Shown piece by piece: positions 36,088 to 45,882 of a DNA stretch of 64,000 nucleotides. A program made the translations under genes and the position numbers. The number at the start of each line of letters is the position of its first letter. Within the stretch, counting starts at the first letter, position 1. The DNA comes from Clostridiaceae bacterium M8S5 (GTDB lineage: Bacteria; Bacillota; Clostridia; Tissierellales; MCWD3), in NCBI GenBank assembly GCA_029227815.1, contig CP118523.1, forward strand, positions 1,674,001 to 1,738,000. Direction: 5' to 3'. The notes below the pieces were generated by a model that worked only from the letters and a program-made list of their open reading frames with translations, made no database searches and was not told the origin of the DNA.

Positions 36088-36894
36088 ATGGAGCTTAAAC
36101 TTATATCATATGATAAAAACAATTTAAAGAGCATAGATTTAGGAGATAATGTAATAATAGATAGAGATAGACTTACAATGATAGCTGGACCTTGCTCAGT
36201 AGAAAGCAGAGAGCAGATACTAAGAACAGCAGAGTATTTAAAAAGTCTGGATATTAAGATTATGAGAGGTGGAGCATTTAAACCAAGAAGCTCACCATAT
36301 TCTTTCCAAGGTTTAGGATTTGAAGGCTTAAAATATCTCAGAGAAGCAGGAGATAAATACAATATAAAAATAGTATCAGAGATAATAGACCCAAGAGACG
36401 TAGAAAAAGCGTATGATTATGTTGATATATTTCAAATAGGCTCAAGAAATATGCAAAACTATAGTTTAATAAGAGAGATAGGTAAAGTAGATAAGCCAGT
36501 ACTTTTAAAGCGTGGTATGAATGCTACAATAAGTGAATGGTTGATGTCGGCAGAATACATAGCATTAGAAGGTAATGATGATATAATACTTTGTGAAAGA
36601 GGCATAAGGACATTTGAGAACTATACCAGAAATACACTAGACTTAGCAGGAGTGGCAGTAGCAAAAGAACTGAGTAGATTACCAGTAATAGTAGATCCAA
36701 GTCATGGAACAGGCAGGAGAGAGTTAATAGAGCCTATGTCTAGAGCGGCTATAACACTTGCTGACGGGCTGATGATAGAAATGCATGAAAATCCAGACAA
36801 AGCTATATCTGATGGTTTTCAGTCATTAAATTTTACTCAAATGAAAGAATTAGTAACAAGAATTAGAAAATTGCACGATTTGTTAGCTAAATAG
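36088..36894 (+). CDS. aroF: 3-Deoxy-7-phosphoheptulonate (DAHP) synthase, AroAI-beta type
   Basis: 268 residues, the short KDO8P-synthase-like class without an ACT or FL regulatory domain. It condenses PEP with erythrose-4-phosphate as the first step of aromatic amino acid synthesis. Seen: MIAGPCSVESREQI, RGGAFKPRSSPYSFQG, QIGSRNMQNY, LLKRGMNATISEWL (metal and PEP site), CERGIRTFENYTRNTLD and VDPSHGTGRREL. ATG 36088 follows CAGGAGGAG. It is alone, not with other aro genes. Confidence 0.95.
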   Translation: MELKLISYDKNNLKSIDLGDNVIIDRDRLTMIAGPCSVESREQILRTAEYLKSLDIKIMRGGAFKPRSSPYSFQGLGFEGLKYLREAGDKYNIKIVSEIIDPRDVEKAYDYVDIFQIGSRNMQNYSLIREIGKVDKPVLLKRGMNATISEWLMSAEYIALEGNDDIILCERGIRTFENYTRNTLDLAGVAVAKELSRLPVIVDPSHGTGRRELIEPMSRAAITLADGLMIEMHENPDKAISDGFQSLNFTQMKELVTRIRKLHDLLAK

Positions 36895-36971
36895 ATAGTT
36901 TCATAAATATTTCGTTTTAGATATTTATAATTAACTCTCAAATGGGGGAAAATATAAGTAAGGGGAAGATT

Positions 36972-37268
36972 ATGAATAAAGATGTGGCTAAATCAATTAA
37001 TAAAAAATTAGATGACATTTCAGACCAACTAGAGAAAGCTAAAATAGCAGAATACGTTGATATGATGCATAATCGAAGAAGATTATTATATGTCAATTTT
37101 CTTAGTGGATTAGCAAGAGGTTTTGGTATGGCTATAGGTTTCACAATACTAGGAGCAATAGCGCTTTACATACTAAACAGAATGATAACATGGAATCTTC
37201 CGGTAATAGGCGATTTTATAGCTGATATAGTCAAGATCGTTACAGATAATTTGGGAGGACGACGATAA
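36972..37268 (+). CDS. DUF5665-like small membrane protein
   Basis: 98 residues. An amphipathic helix (AKSINKKLDDISDQLEKAKIAEYVDMMHNRRRLLYVNFLSGLARGFG), one clear transmembrane segment (about 47-66) and a C-terminal amphipathic region. I read it as the DUF5665 family of sporulating Clostridia. ATG 36972 follows AAGGGGAAG; ATG 36942 lies too early. Its stop overlaps the start of the TraR/DksA gene by one base. Confidence 0.75.
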   Translation: MNKDVAKSINKKLDDISDQLEKAKIAEYVDMMHNRRRLLYVNFLSGLARGFGMAIGFTILGAIALYILNRMITWNLPVIGDFIADIVKIVTDNLGGRR

Positions 37269-37867
37269 TGAACAAATCTATGCTACACAAATACAAAATT
37301 AAACTACAGCAAGAAAGGGATAAAATACTGAGCACAATAAATGAAATAAATAAAAATGATTTAGCAGGAGCACTAAAAGAATCTGGCTCAGAACTATCAT
37401 CATACGACAATCATCCTGCTGATTTAGGAACAGAGACTTTTATGATGGAGCAAAGCATGAATCTAAAAGAAAACGAAGTAAACCTTCTGAGTAACATAGA
37501 TAACGCACTAGAGAACATAAAAGAGGGCAAATATGGAGTATGTAAAATTTGCGGTAAAGATATAAAAGAAGAAAGACTAGATATATTACCATATGTAGAT
37601 ACATGCACTCATTGTATGGATAAAACATTAGCATCAGAAGTGCAATATAGACCGATAGAAGAATCAGTAATAGGATATCCTTTTTCAAGAATTAGAAGTA
37701 TGGCAGGAGAAAATGTTGAGGTAGACGGAGAAGATGTCTATCAGGATGTAGAAAAATACAATAAAATGCCACTAGATCCAGATCAAATCGGAGATTTTGA
37801 TGATTTTAAATCAGGAGTATTAGAAGGAACGCAGAAGATAGAGCAAGAAGAGGATATTTTCAAATAA
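37268..37867 (+). CDS. TraR/DksA zinc-finger protein, YteA-like
   Basis: 199 residues. N-terminal coiled coil, then a C4 zinc finger (CKICGKD...CTHC) with the upstream GKYGVCKICG block. The C-terminal half (about 130-199) is the acidic tail found in YteA family proteins of sporulating Firmicutes. DksA-type proteins enter the RNA polymerase secondary channel; YteA function is not well established. It is coupled to the DUF5665 gene. Confidence 0.85.
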   Translation: MNKSMLHKYKIKLQQERDKILSTINEINKNDLAGALKESGSELSSYDNHPADLGTETFMMEQSMNLKENEVNLLSNIDNALENIKEGKYGVCKICGKDIKEERLDILPYVDTCTHCMDKTLASEVQYRPIEESVIGYPFSRIRSMAGENVEVDGEDVYQDVEKYNKMPLDPDQIGDFDDFKSGVLEGTQKIEQEEDIFK

Positions 37868-37941
37868 CTAAAGTTATCCCAGAATGGCAAATTACTGTGT
37901 TATAAAATTTAGAAACATAAAATTGAAATATAGATATAAGA

Positions 37942-37970
37942 AACGGGTCATAGTTACTTTGTGACCCGTT
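37942..37970 (+). terminator. Hairpin after the TraR/DksA gene
   Basis: AACGGGTCA pairs with TGACCCGTT; the T tail is weak (ATTAAG), so termination may be partial. The following 160 bases are AT-rich with no clear gene. Confidence 0.55.
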
Positions 37971-38133
37971 ATTAAGTTACTGAGATTAAAATATAAGGGA
38001 AAATCATTATAACATATTAATTAAAGTTGCATGAATATTTAAGGTTAAATATTAAATATTACATATTTGCTTTACAAAGAGATATATTTTATAATACAAT
38101 TTAACATGGAGATTATATAAAGGAGTGGATTAT

Positions 38134-38589
38134 TTGTTAATTATTTTTTGCATCATAACAGTGTTACTTGATCAAGCATCAAAGTATTATTTTGCAAATT
38201 TACTTGCAGATGGAAGGACAATAAAAATATTAGGTGACTTTTTGCAGTTTAACTATGCAGAAAATAAAGGAGCAGCTTTCAGCATACTACAAAACAAGCA
38301 GATTTTTTTGATAATAATAACAATTATAGTAATAATCGTGATAGCGTATTATATTAAAAAAGTAAGTTTGACATTTAATGCAAAGCTAATGTTAACATTT
38401 ATAATAGGCGGTGCAATTGGGAATCTAATAGACCGAATTAGATTCAGATATGTAATAGATTTCATAGATGTGAAATTCGGAACGTTTTATGATTTTCCTA
38501 TATTTAATATTGCAGATAGCTTTGTTGTAGTGGGAACGATAATATTTACAATTTTAGTGTTTACAGATAACTATATGTTGAAAGAGTGA
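38134..38589 (+). CDS. lspA: Lipoprotein signal peptidase II
   Basis: 151 residues, four transmembrane helices. LspA is the aspartic peptidase that removes signal peptides from lipoproteins such as the two in this window. Catalytic blocks GGAIGNLIDRIRFRYVIDFIDV and FPIFNIADSFVVVG carry the two Asp; AENKGAAFSI is also conserved. I chose TTG 38134 (MLIIFCIITVLLDQASK) eight bases after AAAGGAG; GTG 38125 overlaps that site. Confidence 0.95.
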   Translation: MLIIFCIITVLLDQASKYYFANLLADGRTIKILGDFLQFNYAENKGAAFSILQNKQIFLIIITIIVIIVIAYYIKKVSLTFNAKLMLTFIIGGAIGNLIDRIRFRYVIDFIDVKFGTFYDFPIFNIADSFVVVGTIIFTILVFTDNYMLKE

Positions 38590-38593
38590 TGAA

Positions 38594-39511
38594 ATGAACC
38601 AAGTTGAGATAATAGCATTAGAGGGAGAAAACGGTAGATTAGATAGTTTTCTAGCAAACAAACTAGAAGATGTATCACGCTCGTTTATACAAAAGCTCAT
38701 AAAAGATGGCAACGTAAAAGTAAATAACATAATAAAAAAGCCTAGATACATGGTAAATGCAGGAGATACAATCATTGTAGAGTTGCCAGAGCCAAAAGAG
38801 CTTGAGGTATTGCCTGAAGATATAGAGATAGATATAGTTTATGAAGATGACGATGTAGCAGTAGTATACAAGCCACAAGGCATGGTAGTGCATCCAGCAT
38901 GTGGGCATCAAACAGGTACATTAGTAAACGCATTGCTTTACAGATTGAAAAATCTATCATCAATAAACGGAGTAATAAGACCGGGAATAGTTCATAGGAT
39001 AGATAAAGATACTTCGGGATTACTTATGATAGCAAAAAATGATTTTGCTCACAACGAGTTATCAAAGCAACTCAAAGAGCATACAATAACTAGAGTATAT
39101 TACGCATTAGTAAACAACAATATAAACAGAGAAACAATAGATATAGACAAACCCATAGGAAGGCACCCAGTAGATAGGATGCGAATGGCAGTGACAGATA
39201 GAAATTCAAAGAGAGCTGTAACACATATAACAGTAATAGAGAGATTTAAAAACTATACATTAGTAAAAGCACAGCTTGAAACAGGCAGGACACATCAGAT
39301 AAGAGTACATATGGCTTATTTAAGCCACTCCATAGTAGGAGACCCAGTGTATGGCTCAAAAAAACAAAAATTTAAGCTAGAAGGGCAACTACTTCATGCG
39401 AAAGTTTTAGGGTTTAATCATCCGAGAACAGGAGAATACATGGAGTTTGAATGTGACCTGCCGGATTATTTTAAGCATGTACTAGATATATTAAGGAAAA
39501 AAAATGCCTAG
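38594..39511 (+). CDS. rluD: RluD-family 23S rRNA pseudouridine synthase
   Basis: 305 residues. N-terminal S4 domain (about 14-60: RLDSFLANKLEDVSRSFIQKLIKDGNVKVN) and a RluA-type catalytic domain with catalytic D137 in HRIDKDTSGLL and the later LETGRTHQIRVHMAYLSHSIVGDPVYG block. It isomerises specific uridines of 23S rRNA. It follows lspA by four bases, the usual pairing. Confidence 0.95.
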   Translation: MNQVEIIALEGENGRLDSFLANKLEDVSRSFIQKLIKDGNVKVNNIIKKPRYMVNAGDTIIVELPEPKELEVLPEDIEIDIVYEDDDVAVVYKPQGMVVHPACGHQTGTLVNALLYRLKNLSSINGVIRPGIVHRIDKDTSGLLMIAKNDFAHNELSKQLKEHTITRVYYALVNNNINRETIDIDKPIGRHPVDRMRMAVTDRNSKRAVTHITVIERFKNYTLVKAQLETGRTHQIRVHMAYLSHSIVGDPVYGSKKQKFKLEGQLLHAKVLGFNHPRTGEYMEFECDLPDYFKHVLDILRKKNA

Positions 39512-39617
39512 ACAAACGCATTATAATATGCTATCATTATGTAAATTGATGCATTCATCGTTTAAACAAAGTAATAATGATATATAGTTGTTAGGCTTCT
39601 TTTGTGGAGGTGTAATA

Positions 39618-40154
39618 TTGAAAACAAAAACTTTAATAATGGATGAGAAGGCTATACAAAGAGCAACAACTAGGATATCTCATGAAATAATTGAAAACAA
39701 CAAAGGTATAACAGACGTAATAATAATAGGAATTAAAACTAGAGGTATACCATTAGCGAACAGAATAGCAAATAAGATAAAAGATATAGAAGGTCAAGAA
39801 GTACAAGTAGAGACACTAGATATTACTCTATATAGAGATGATTTATCAGAGATAGATGAAAAACCAGTAGTGTCAATAGATAAACTCAAATGTGATATAA
39901 CAAACAAGATAGTAGTACTAGTTGATGATGTGCTTTATACAGGTAGAACAGTAAGAGCAGCATTAGACGCAATAGTGGATAATGGAAGACCAAAAAAAGT
40001 ACAACTAGCAGTATTAATAGATAGAGGACATAGAGAACTACCGATTAGACCAGATTATATAGGTAAAAACGTACCAACATCAAAAAAAGAAATAGTAAGC
40101 GTTAAATTCAAAGAAACAGATGATATGGATAGCGTTCTAATAAAAGAAGTATAA
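39618..40154 (+). CDS. pyrR: PyrR, pyrimidine operon attenuator and uracil phosphoribosyltransferase
   Basis: 178 residues, PRPP-binding motif [20 protein letters not shown]. PyrR binds UMP and pyr leader RNA, promoting termination when pyrimidines are plentiful; a matching RNA site lies immediately downstream at 40176-40191. I chose TTG 39618 ([16 protein letters not shown]), six bases after GGAGGT; TTG 39588 has no ribosome binding site. First gene of the pyr operon. Confidence 0.95.
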   Translation: MKTKTLIMDEKAIQRATTRISHEIIENNKGITDVIIIGIKTRGIPLANRIANKIKDIEGQEVQVETLDITLYRDDLSEIDEKPVVSIDKLKCDITNKIVVLVDDVLYTGRTVRAALDAIVDNGRPKKVQLAVLIDRGHRELPIRPDYIGKNVPTSKKEIVSVKFKETDDMDSVLIKEV

Positions 40155-40164
40155 GAAAACATAG

Positions 40165-40222
40165 CTCTTTTAAAACAGTCCCGTGAGGCTGAAAAAGGGA
40201 GAATGATTCTCCCTCCTTAAAA
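40165..40222 (+). promoter_or_regulatory. PyrR-responsive attenuator between pyrR and pyrC
   Basis: The PyrR-binding loop consensus is present as CAGTCCCGTGAGGCTG (40176-40191). It is followed by a hairpin, GGGAGAAT/ATTCTCCC (40198-40215), with a short T-containing tail. This fits transcription attenuation of the pyr genes. Confidence 0.85.
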
Positions 40223-40240
40223 AAGATAGGAGGTTTTATT

Positions 40241-40321
40241 ATGTCTAAATTTAGATATATAAAAGAAAACAAAATAATAATCAAACATGGGTTATATAAT
40301 AATGTATATGAAGGTGATTGA
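40241..40321 (+). CDS. Possible 26-residue peptide in the pyr leader
   Basis: ATG at 40241 lies after a strong TAGGAGGTTTTATT site; the frame (starts MSKFRYIKENK, ends NVYEGD) closes at TGA 40319. Basic, no membrane segment, no homology recognised. It could be a remnant of a lost pyr gene (pyrB is missing here), a coupling peptide, or chance. Confidence 0.35.
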   Translation: MSKFRYIKENKIIIKHGLYNNVYEGD

Positions 40322-40384
40322 CCTTTAGTATATATTTATTATGTGACCCATTTTTAATGCAAAGAAAAAGTCAGGAGGGATGAA

Positions 40385-41656
40385 ATGATTATACAAAATG
40401 GTTATTATATCAATATGAAAGATAAAAAGATTGAGAAAAAAGACATAAGAGTAAAAGATGGGATAATAACAGAAATAGGAGAAAGACTAGAATTAGCAAA
40501 TGAAGATCAAATAATAAATGCCAAAGAGTTGTATATACTTCCAGGTTTATTTGATATGCATGTTCATTTTAGAGAGCCAGGTTACGAATATAAAGAAACA
40601 ATAAAGACAGGAGCAAAGGCAGCAGCAAAAGGTGGATACACAGGAGTGCTGACTATGCCCAATACAAACCCAGTAATAGATAGCGTAGAAATACTAAAAG
40701 CTCTAAACGAAATAATTAAAAAAGATAGTATGGTAGAGATATTCCCTTCAGTAGCAGTCACAACAGGTCAAAGTGGAGAGGTACTTAGTAACTTTGGTGA
40801 GCTAATAGAAAATGGTGCATATGCTATATCAGATGATGGACAGCCAATAATGAATGAAGATTTGATGTATGAGGCACTAAAAGAAAAACACAAACTAAAA
40901 ATACCTATATTAATCCACAGCGAAGACAAAAGATATGTAAATAATGGTTGCATAAACGAAGGAAAAATTTCTAGAGAGCTTGGAGTAAGAGGAATATCAT
41001 CAAAATCAGAATATGAAATGATACACAGAGATATAAAGATGGCAGAAGAGCTTGATACGAGTATACACATATGCCATATTAGCACCAAAGAATCAGTCGA
41101 GATAATAAGAGAAGCAAAGAGTAAAGGTATAAAAGTTACATGTGAAGTAGCACCACATCATTTCTATGCAGATGAAAGCATAGTACCAAAGAAGAAATCA
41201 ATAGCAAAAGTAAATCCACCACTTAGAGCAGCTCAGGATGTAGCTGAGATAATTAGAGGGATAAAAGATGGAACAATAGATGCGATAGCAACAGATCACG
41301 CACCACATTCAAGCAAGGAAAAACAAAAAGATTTATATGAAGCCCCATTTGGAATATCAGGAATAGAATTAGCACTTCCACTAACACTAACAAAATTTGA
41401 AGAAGAAAACATAGATATATTTAGATTAGTGGATATGATGAGCATAAATCCAAGGAAAATATTAGGATTAAAGCCAGAGCTAATCGAAGTAGGAAGTAGA
41501 GCAAATATGGTGATAGTAGATTTAACTAGTACACAAGTAATAACAGAAGAATCAATAGTATCAAAAGGGAAGAATACACCATTTATAGGTGAAAAGTTAA
41601 AAGGAATAGTAGAGTATACAATATTAGAAGAAAAAATAATATTTAGGAGGAGTTAA
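40385..41656 (+). CDS. pyrC: Dihydroorotase
   Basis: 423 residues, class I dihydroorotase that cyclises carbamoyl aspartate to dihydroorotate. Zinc-site blocks DMHVHFREPGYE, KGGYTGVLTMPNTNP and ATDHAPHS are present, plus ICHIST. ATG 40385 follows CAGGAGGGATG. pyrB and carAB, which supply its substrate, are not in this operon. Confidence 0.95.
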   Translation: MIIQNGYYINMKDKKIEKKDIRVKDGIITEIGERLELANEDQIINAKELYILPGLFDMHVHFREPGYEYKETIKTGAKAAAKGGYTGVLTMPNTNPVIDSVEILKALNEIIKKDSMVEIFPSVAVTTGQSGEVLSNFGELIENGAYAISDDGQPIMNEDLMYEALKEKHKLKIPILIHSEDKRYVNNGCINEGKISRELGVRGISSKSEYEMIHRDIKMAEELDTSIHICHISTKESVEIIREAKSKGIKVTCEVAPHHFYADESIVPKKKSIAKVNPPLRAAQDVAEIIRGIKDGTIDAIATDHAPHSSKEKQKDLYEAPFGISGIELALPLTLTKFEEENIDIFRLVDMMSINPRKILGLKPELIEVGSRANMVIVDLTSTQVITEESIVSKGKNTPFIGEKLKGIVEYTILEEKIIFRRS

Positions 41657-41658
41657 AC

Positions 41659-42567
41659 ATGTTTGTAGACAGATTGATAGAAAATATAATTTTAAAGAAA
41701 AATCATAGTGTAGTAGGATTGGATCCAAGGATTAATTTTGTACCTAAATATATTAGAAAAAATTATGAAACTTCAAAAAAAGGTGAATGTGAAGCAATAC
41801 TAGAGTTCAATAAGATAATCATAGACAATATCAAAGACATAGTAGCGTGCGTAAAACCACAGATAGCATTTTATGAAAGTTATGGTATTGATGGGTTAAA
41901 CACATTTGTAAAGACAATAGAGTATGCAAAGCAGAACGGATTATCAATAATTGCAGATATCAAGAGAGGAGACATAGGCTCTACTGCAGAAGCTTATGCT
42001 AAAGCATACTTTGAAGGAGGATTTGTAGATGTTGATTCAGTAACACTAAATCCTTACCTAGGAATAGATTCAATTAAACCATTCTTAAATTATTGTGATG
42101 ATAAAAAAGGTGTTTTCATATTAGACAAGACATCAAATAAAAGCTCAAAAGATATACAGGACTTAAAGGTAGATGACAAATATCTATATGAGATTGTAGG
42201 AAAGTATATAAATGAGTGGGGAGAAGCAAACAAAGGAAGATACGGATATAGCAACGTGGGTGCAGTAGTAGGAGCAACATACCCTAGGGAGATGAAAGTG
42301 TTAAGAGAGATAATGAAGAGTAGCTATATATTAGTACCGGGATATGGAGCTCAAGGAGGAACAGCGAAGGATATAATTGATTGCTTTAATGAAGATGGGC
42401 TAGGTGCGGTAATCAACTCATCTAGAGGTATAATAGCAGCTCATACAAAAGAAGAAAACAGCAAATATGGCGAAAAAGATTTTGGTATTTGTATAAGAGA
42501 GGCAGCAATAGAAATGAGAGATAGCATTAACAAAGAATTAGAAATAAACAATAAATTAGCTTGGTAG
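41659..42567 (+). CDS. pyrF: Orotidine 5'-phosphate decarboxylase, type 2
   Basis: 302 residues, the longer PyrF subfamily 2. Catalytic IADIKRGDIGSTAEAYA, VVGATYPREM and LVPGYGAQGG are seen. It makes UMP from OMP. It starts two bases after the pyrC stop with AGGAGGAG. Confidence 0.95.
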   Translation: MFVDRLIENIILKKNHSVVGLDPRINFVPKYIRKNYETSKKGECEAILEFNKIIIDNIKDIVACVKPQIAFYESYGIDGLNTFVKTIEYAKQNGLSIIADIKRGDIGSTAEAYAKAYFEGGFVDVDSVTLNPYLGIDSIKPFLNYCDDKKGVFILDKTSNKSSKDIQDLKVDDKYLYEIVGKYINEWGEANKGRYGYSNVGAVVGATYPREMKVLREIMKSSYILVPGYGAQGGTAKDIIDCFNEDGLGAVINSSRGIIAAHTKEENSKYGEKDFGICIREAAIEMRDSINKELEINNKLAW

Positions 42568-42577
42568 GTGAGCGAAG

Positions 42578-43336
42578 ATGAAATATATAGAGTTATGTGA
42601 GATTGTAGAAAACAAAGAAATCATAGATGGCATTTATAAAATGATAATAAAAACAGAAAATATAGCTGGGCAGTCAAAAGCAGGTCAATTTATACAAATA
42701 AAAATAAACGATCTTAATGATCCGCTACTGAGAAGACCAATAAGTATAAACGAGATACTAAAAGATGACAGGCTGTGTATCTACTACAAAGTAGTAGGAA
42801 AAGGTACAGATTTAATGGCAAGATTAAACAAAGGTGAAAAACTAGATGTGATAGGTCCATTAGGTAATGGGTTTGATGTATCTTTAGGTAACAAAAAAAT
42901 AGCTATAATTGGTGGAGGAATAGGAGTAGCACCTTTACTAGAGACAGCAAAAGTATTATCAGAAAATAATCAGGTAGATACCTATATAGGATTCAATGAT
43001 GATATATATCTAGAAGATGAGTTCAGAAAAAATAGTAAAGATGTCTATATAACAACAGTAACAGGAAAAATAGGAGAAAAGGGATATATAACAGAGGTAC
43101 TAGAAAAGAATATAAAAAGCTACGATTTATTAATATCCTGTGGACCAAATGTAATGCTAAGCGAAGTAAAGAAATTGGCAGATAAGCATGATATAAAGTG
43201 TCAACTGTCACTAGAAGAGAGAATGGGCTGTGGCTTTGGAGCATGTGTGGGTTGCTCTATAGAGACAACAGATGGGGTAATGAAAAAGGTATGTGTAGAT
43301 GGCCCAGTATTCTTAGCAAGTGAGGTGAATATATAA
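42578..43336 (+). CDS. pyrK: Dihydroorotate dehydrogenase electron-transfer subunit
   Basis: 252 residues. An FAD-binding ferredoxin-reductase barrel (RRPISI), an NAD domain (IIGGGIGVAPLLETA) and a C-terminal [2Fe-2S] cluster with four Cys in MGCGFGACVGCSIETTDG...CVDGPVF. PyrK lets PyrD (type 1B) pass electrons to NAD. Overlaps the pyrD start by one base. Confidence 0.95.
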   Translation: MKYIELCEIVENKEIIDGIYKMIIKTENIAGQSKAGQFIQIKINDLNDPLLRRPISINEILKDDRLCIYYKVVGKGTDLMARLNKGEKLDVIGPLGNGFDVSLGNKKIAIIGGGIGVAPLLETAKVLSENNQVDTYIGFNDDIYLEDEFRKNSKDVYITTVTGKIGEKGYITEVLEKNIKSYDLLISCGPNVMLSEVKKLADKHDIKCQLSLEERMGCGFGACVGCSIETTDGVMKKVCVDGPVFLASEVNI

Positions 43337-44253
43337 TGCATAAAGATATAGATATGAGCTTGAAAATAAAAGACGTAATATTTGAAAATCCAATATTTAC
43401 AGCATCAGGGACATTTGGGTTTGGATATGAATTTGACGATTTCATAGACATAAGTGAGGTAGGCGGTGTAGTAGTAAAGGGTTTGACATTGGAGCCGAGA
43501 AAGGGAAATAAAGTTCCTAGGATAGCAGAGACAGCAGGTGGTATGCTAAACAGTGTAGGACTTGAAAACCCAGGGGTAGAGTATTTTCTATCAGATATAC
43601 TTCCAAAGCTTAAATCAAAAAATGTCAAGGTTATAGCAAATATAGCAGGTAACAACATTGAGGATTATTGTAAAATGGCAAGTAAAATTAATGATTCCTC
43701 ATGTGATGCAGTAGAGATGAATATATCATGTCCAAACGTGAAACAAGGTGGAGTAGCTTTTGGAACAAATAAAGATGTAGTATATGAGATAACAAAAGAA
43801 GTAAGAGCTTGTTTAGACAAGCCATTGATAGTAAAACTATCACCTAATGTAACAGATATAAAAGAGATAGCAGTGAGCGCACAAAAAGGTGGTGCTGATT
43901 GTATAAGCCTAATAAATACACTTATAGGTATGGCAGTAGATACAAAAACACGAAGACCTGTGCTAAGTAATGTGATAGGTGGGCTTTCAGGGCCTGCGAT
44001 AAAGCCAGTAGCACTTAGATTGGTGTGGGAAGTAAGTAAGGTAGTAGATATACCAATAATAGGAATGGGTGGAATAAGAGATATAGACGACGTATTGCAG
44101 TTTATGCTAGTAGGAGCAAGCGGAGTAGCAATAGGAACCTCAAACTTTATAGATCCATGTATAACAGTTAAGTTAGCGAACCAACTAAAAGAGTATTTAA
44201 AAGAAAATAAATATAAATCAACACAAGATATCATAGGAAAAATTAAATTATAA
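43336..44253 (+). CDS. pyrD: Dihydroorotate dehydrogenase type 1B catalytic subunit
   Basis: 305 residues, FMN TIM barrel. The catalytic Cys lies in EMNISCPNVKQGG; other family motifs are PIFTASGTFGFGYE, GLENPG, IGMGGI and GASGVAIGT. It oxidises dihydroorotate to orotate together with PyrK, using NAD. Start ATG 43336 overlaps the pyrK stop. Confidence 0.96.
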   Translation: MHKDIDMSLKIKDVIFENPIFTASGTFGFGYEFDDFIDISEVGGVVVKGLTLEPRKGNKVPRIAETAGGMLNSVGLENPGVEYFLSDILPKLKSKNVKVIANIAGNNIEDYCKMASKINDSSCDAVEMNISCPNVKQGGVAFGTNKDVVYEITKEVRACLDKPLIVKLSPNVTDIKEIAVSAQKGGADCISLINTLIGMAVDTKTRRPVLSNVIGGLSGPAIKPVALRLVWEVSKVVDIPIIGMGGIRDIDDVLQFMLVGASGVAIGTSNFIDPCITVKLANQLKEYLKENKYKSTQDIIGKIKL

Positions 44254-44266
44254 AGGAGAGGTATAA

Positions 44267-44845
44267 ATGAAAAGAGAAGAGATAATCAATATATTTAAAG
44301 AATCAGGAGTATTATTAGAAGGGCACTTTTTACTTACATCAGGAAAACATTCAAAGCAATACTTACAATGTGCTAAGCTATTTCAATATCCAGAGAGCTC
44401 ACAAATTATATCAAAAGAATTAGCAGACAAATTTAGAGATACAGAGATAGATGTAGTTATAGGACCAGCAATAGGAGGTATAATATTAGCTTACGAAGTA
44501 GCAAAACAGCTTAACGTAAAAAATGTATTTGCAGAGAGAGAAAATGGAGCAATGACACTTAGAAGAGGCTTTTCAATCAACGAAGGAGATAAAGTACTAG
44601 TAGTAGAAGATGTAGTGACAACTGGAGGTTCAGTAAAAGAGGTTATAGACATAGTAAAAGAAATGAAAGGTGTAGTAGTAGGAGTAGGAAGTGTAGTAGA
44701 TAGAAGTTCAAATAATATAAAATTTGAAGAAGAATTAAGATCAGTAATAAAATTTGACATTGAAACATTTGAAAGTGATGCTTGTCCATTGTGTAAAGAA
44801 GGAATAGAAGTTGTTAAGCCGGGAAGTAGAAAAGTATTTAAGTAG
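44267..44845 (+). CDS. pyrE: Orotate phosphoribosyltransferase
   Basis: 192 residues, PRPP motif [21 protein letters not shown] and N-terminal [23 protein letters not shown]. It joins orotate and PRPP to give OMP, the PyrF substrate. AAAGGAGAGG precedes ATG 44267. Last gene of the pyr operon. Confidence 0.96.
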   Translation: MKREEIINIFKESGVLLEGHFLLTSGKHSKQYLQCAKLFQYPESSQIISKELADKFRDTEIDVVIGPAIGGIILAYEVAKQLNVKNVFAERENGAMTLRRGFSINEGDKVLVVEDVVTTGGSVKEVIDIVKEMKGVVVGVGSVVDRSSNNIKFEEELRSVIKFDIETFESDACPLCKEGIEVVKPGSRKVFK

Positions 44846-44888
44846 AATTGAAAAACATAAAACACACATACATTTGGGGGATGTCTTT

Positions 44889-44908
44889 AGGGGCAACCCC
44901 TCTTTTTT
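44889..44908 (+). terminator. Terminator of the pyr operon
   Basis: AGGGG, 3-base loop, CCCCT, then CTTTTTT. Short but GC-rich. Confidence 0.7.
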
Positions 44909-44996
44909 AGAGTTTAAAAAGAAAAGCTCCCTTTATTTGTTGGCTTAAAAATTGTATAATAAAGTGTATTGAAATTTTTATAAATAGGAGGAGAAG

Positions 44997-45854
44997 ATGC
45001 AAGTAGACATACTATTATTTTTTCAAAAATACTCAAATGAAATACTGGACAAAATATTTATAGGAATAACCAACTTAGGATCAGAGGCATTTTATTTCTT
45101 AATAATGACATTAATATTTTGGTGTATAAGTAAAAGAGATGGTTTAAAAGTGATATTTGTAGTTTTAAGCTCAGAGATACTGAACATATTCTTAAAAGAC
45201 GTAATAAATACACAAAGACCGTTCCTTGATGACAGAATAAATGGTGTATATATCAAGTCGGCTCCAGGAAATTCTTTTCCAAGTGGTCATACACAGGCTG
45301 TGACAGTATTTTGGTATTACTTAATGAGAAATTTTAATCTCAAGTTCTTAAAAGTTATAGGTTGGACGACTATTTTCTTAGTTGGATTATCTAGACTTTA
45401 CCTCAGAGTACATTGGCCAATAGACGTATTAGGTGGATTTATTATAGCGATAATATTTGTACTACTATTTGAAAAAATTATGGGTTTACTAAAAGGTAAA
45501 GAGATAAGTACGTTTTTAAAAGTGACATTATTACTGCTCGGTAATATGATATTATTTGTATATAAAGATGTAAATGTAGCAAAAATGCTTGGAGTTTATA
45601 CAGGAGCAATACTTGGTTATCTAGTAGAGGTTAAGTACTATGACTTTATAGAAAAAACAACTCTTACAAAACAGATAATTAAATTTGCACTTGGTGTAGT
45701 ATTTGTAGCTTTTACAAAATACTATTTAAAAGCTATATTTCCACAAGAAATGTTATTTGATTATATTAGATATTTTATAACAGGAGCAACAGTTACACTA
45801 GTATTACCATTTATATTTGTTAAGGCAAAACTTAGTGATTGTAGGAAGAGTTAG
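44997..45854 (+). CDS. PAP2-family membrane phosphatase
   Basis: 285 residues, about seven transmembrane helices. The phosphatase signature is in order: KDVINTQRP, NSFPSGHTQA and SRLYLRVHWPIDVLGG. It probably dephosphorylates undecaprenyl pyrophosphate or a phosphatidic acid at the outer membrane face. Longer than most bacterial PAP2 proteins, with four extra helices at the C-terminus. GGAGGAGAAG precedes ATG 44997. Confidence 0.88.
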   Translation: MQVDILLFFQKYSNEILDKIFIGITNLGSEAFYFLIMTLIFWCISKRDGLKVIFVVLSSEILNIFLKDVINTQRPFLDDRINGVYIKSAPGNSFPSGHTQAVTVFWYYLMRNFNLKFLKVIGWTTIFLVGLSRLYLRVHWPIDVLGGFIIAIIFVLLFEKIMGLLKGKEISTFLKVTLLLLGNMILFVYKDVNVAKMLGVYTGAILGYLVEVKYYDFIEKTTLTKQIIKFALGVVFVAFTKYYLKAIFPQEMLFDYIRYFITGATVTLVLPFIFVKAKLSDCRKS

Positions 45855-45882
45855 GTAAAAAGCATCATTTTAAGGGGGAGAA

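Noticed and set aside
43665-44234. Long minus-strand open frame inside pyrD
   Set aside because: Antisense shadow of a well-supported gene; no ribosome binding site and Ser/Ile-rich composition typical of such shadows.
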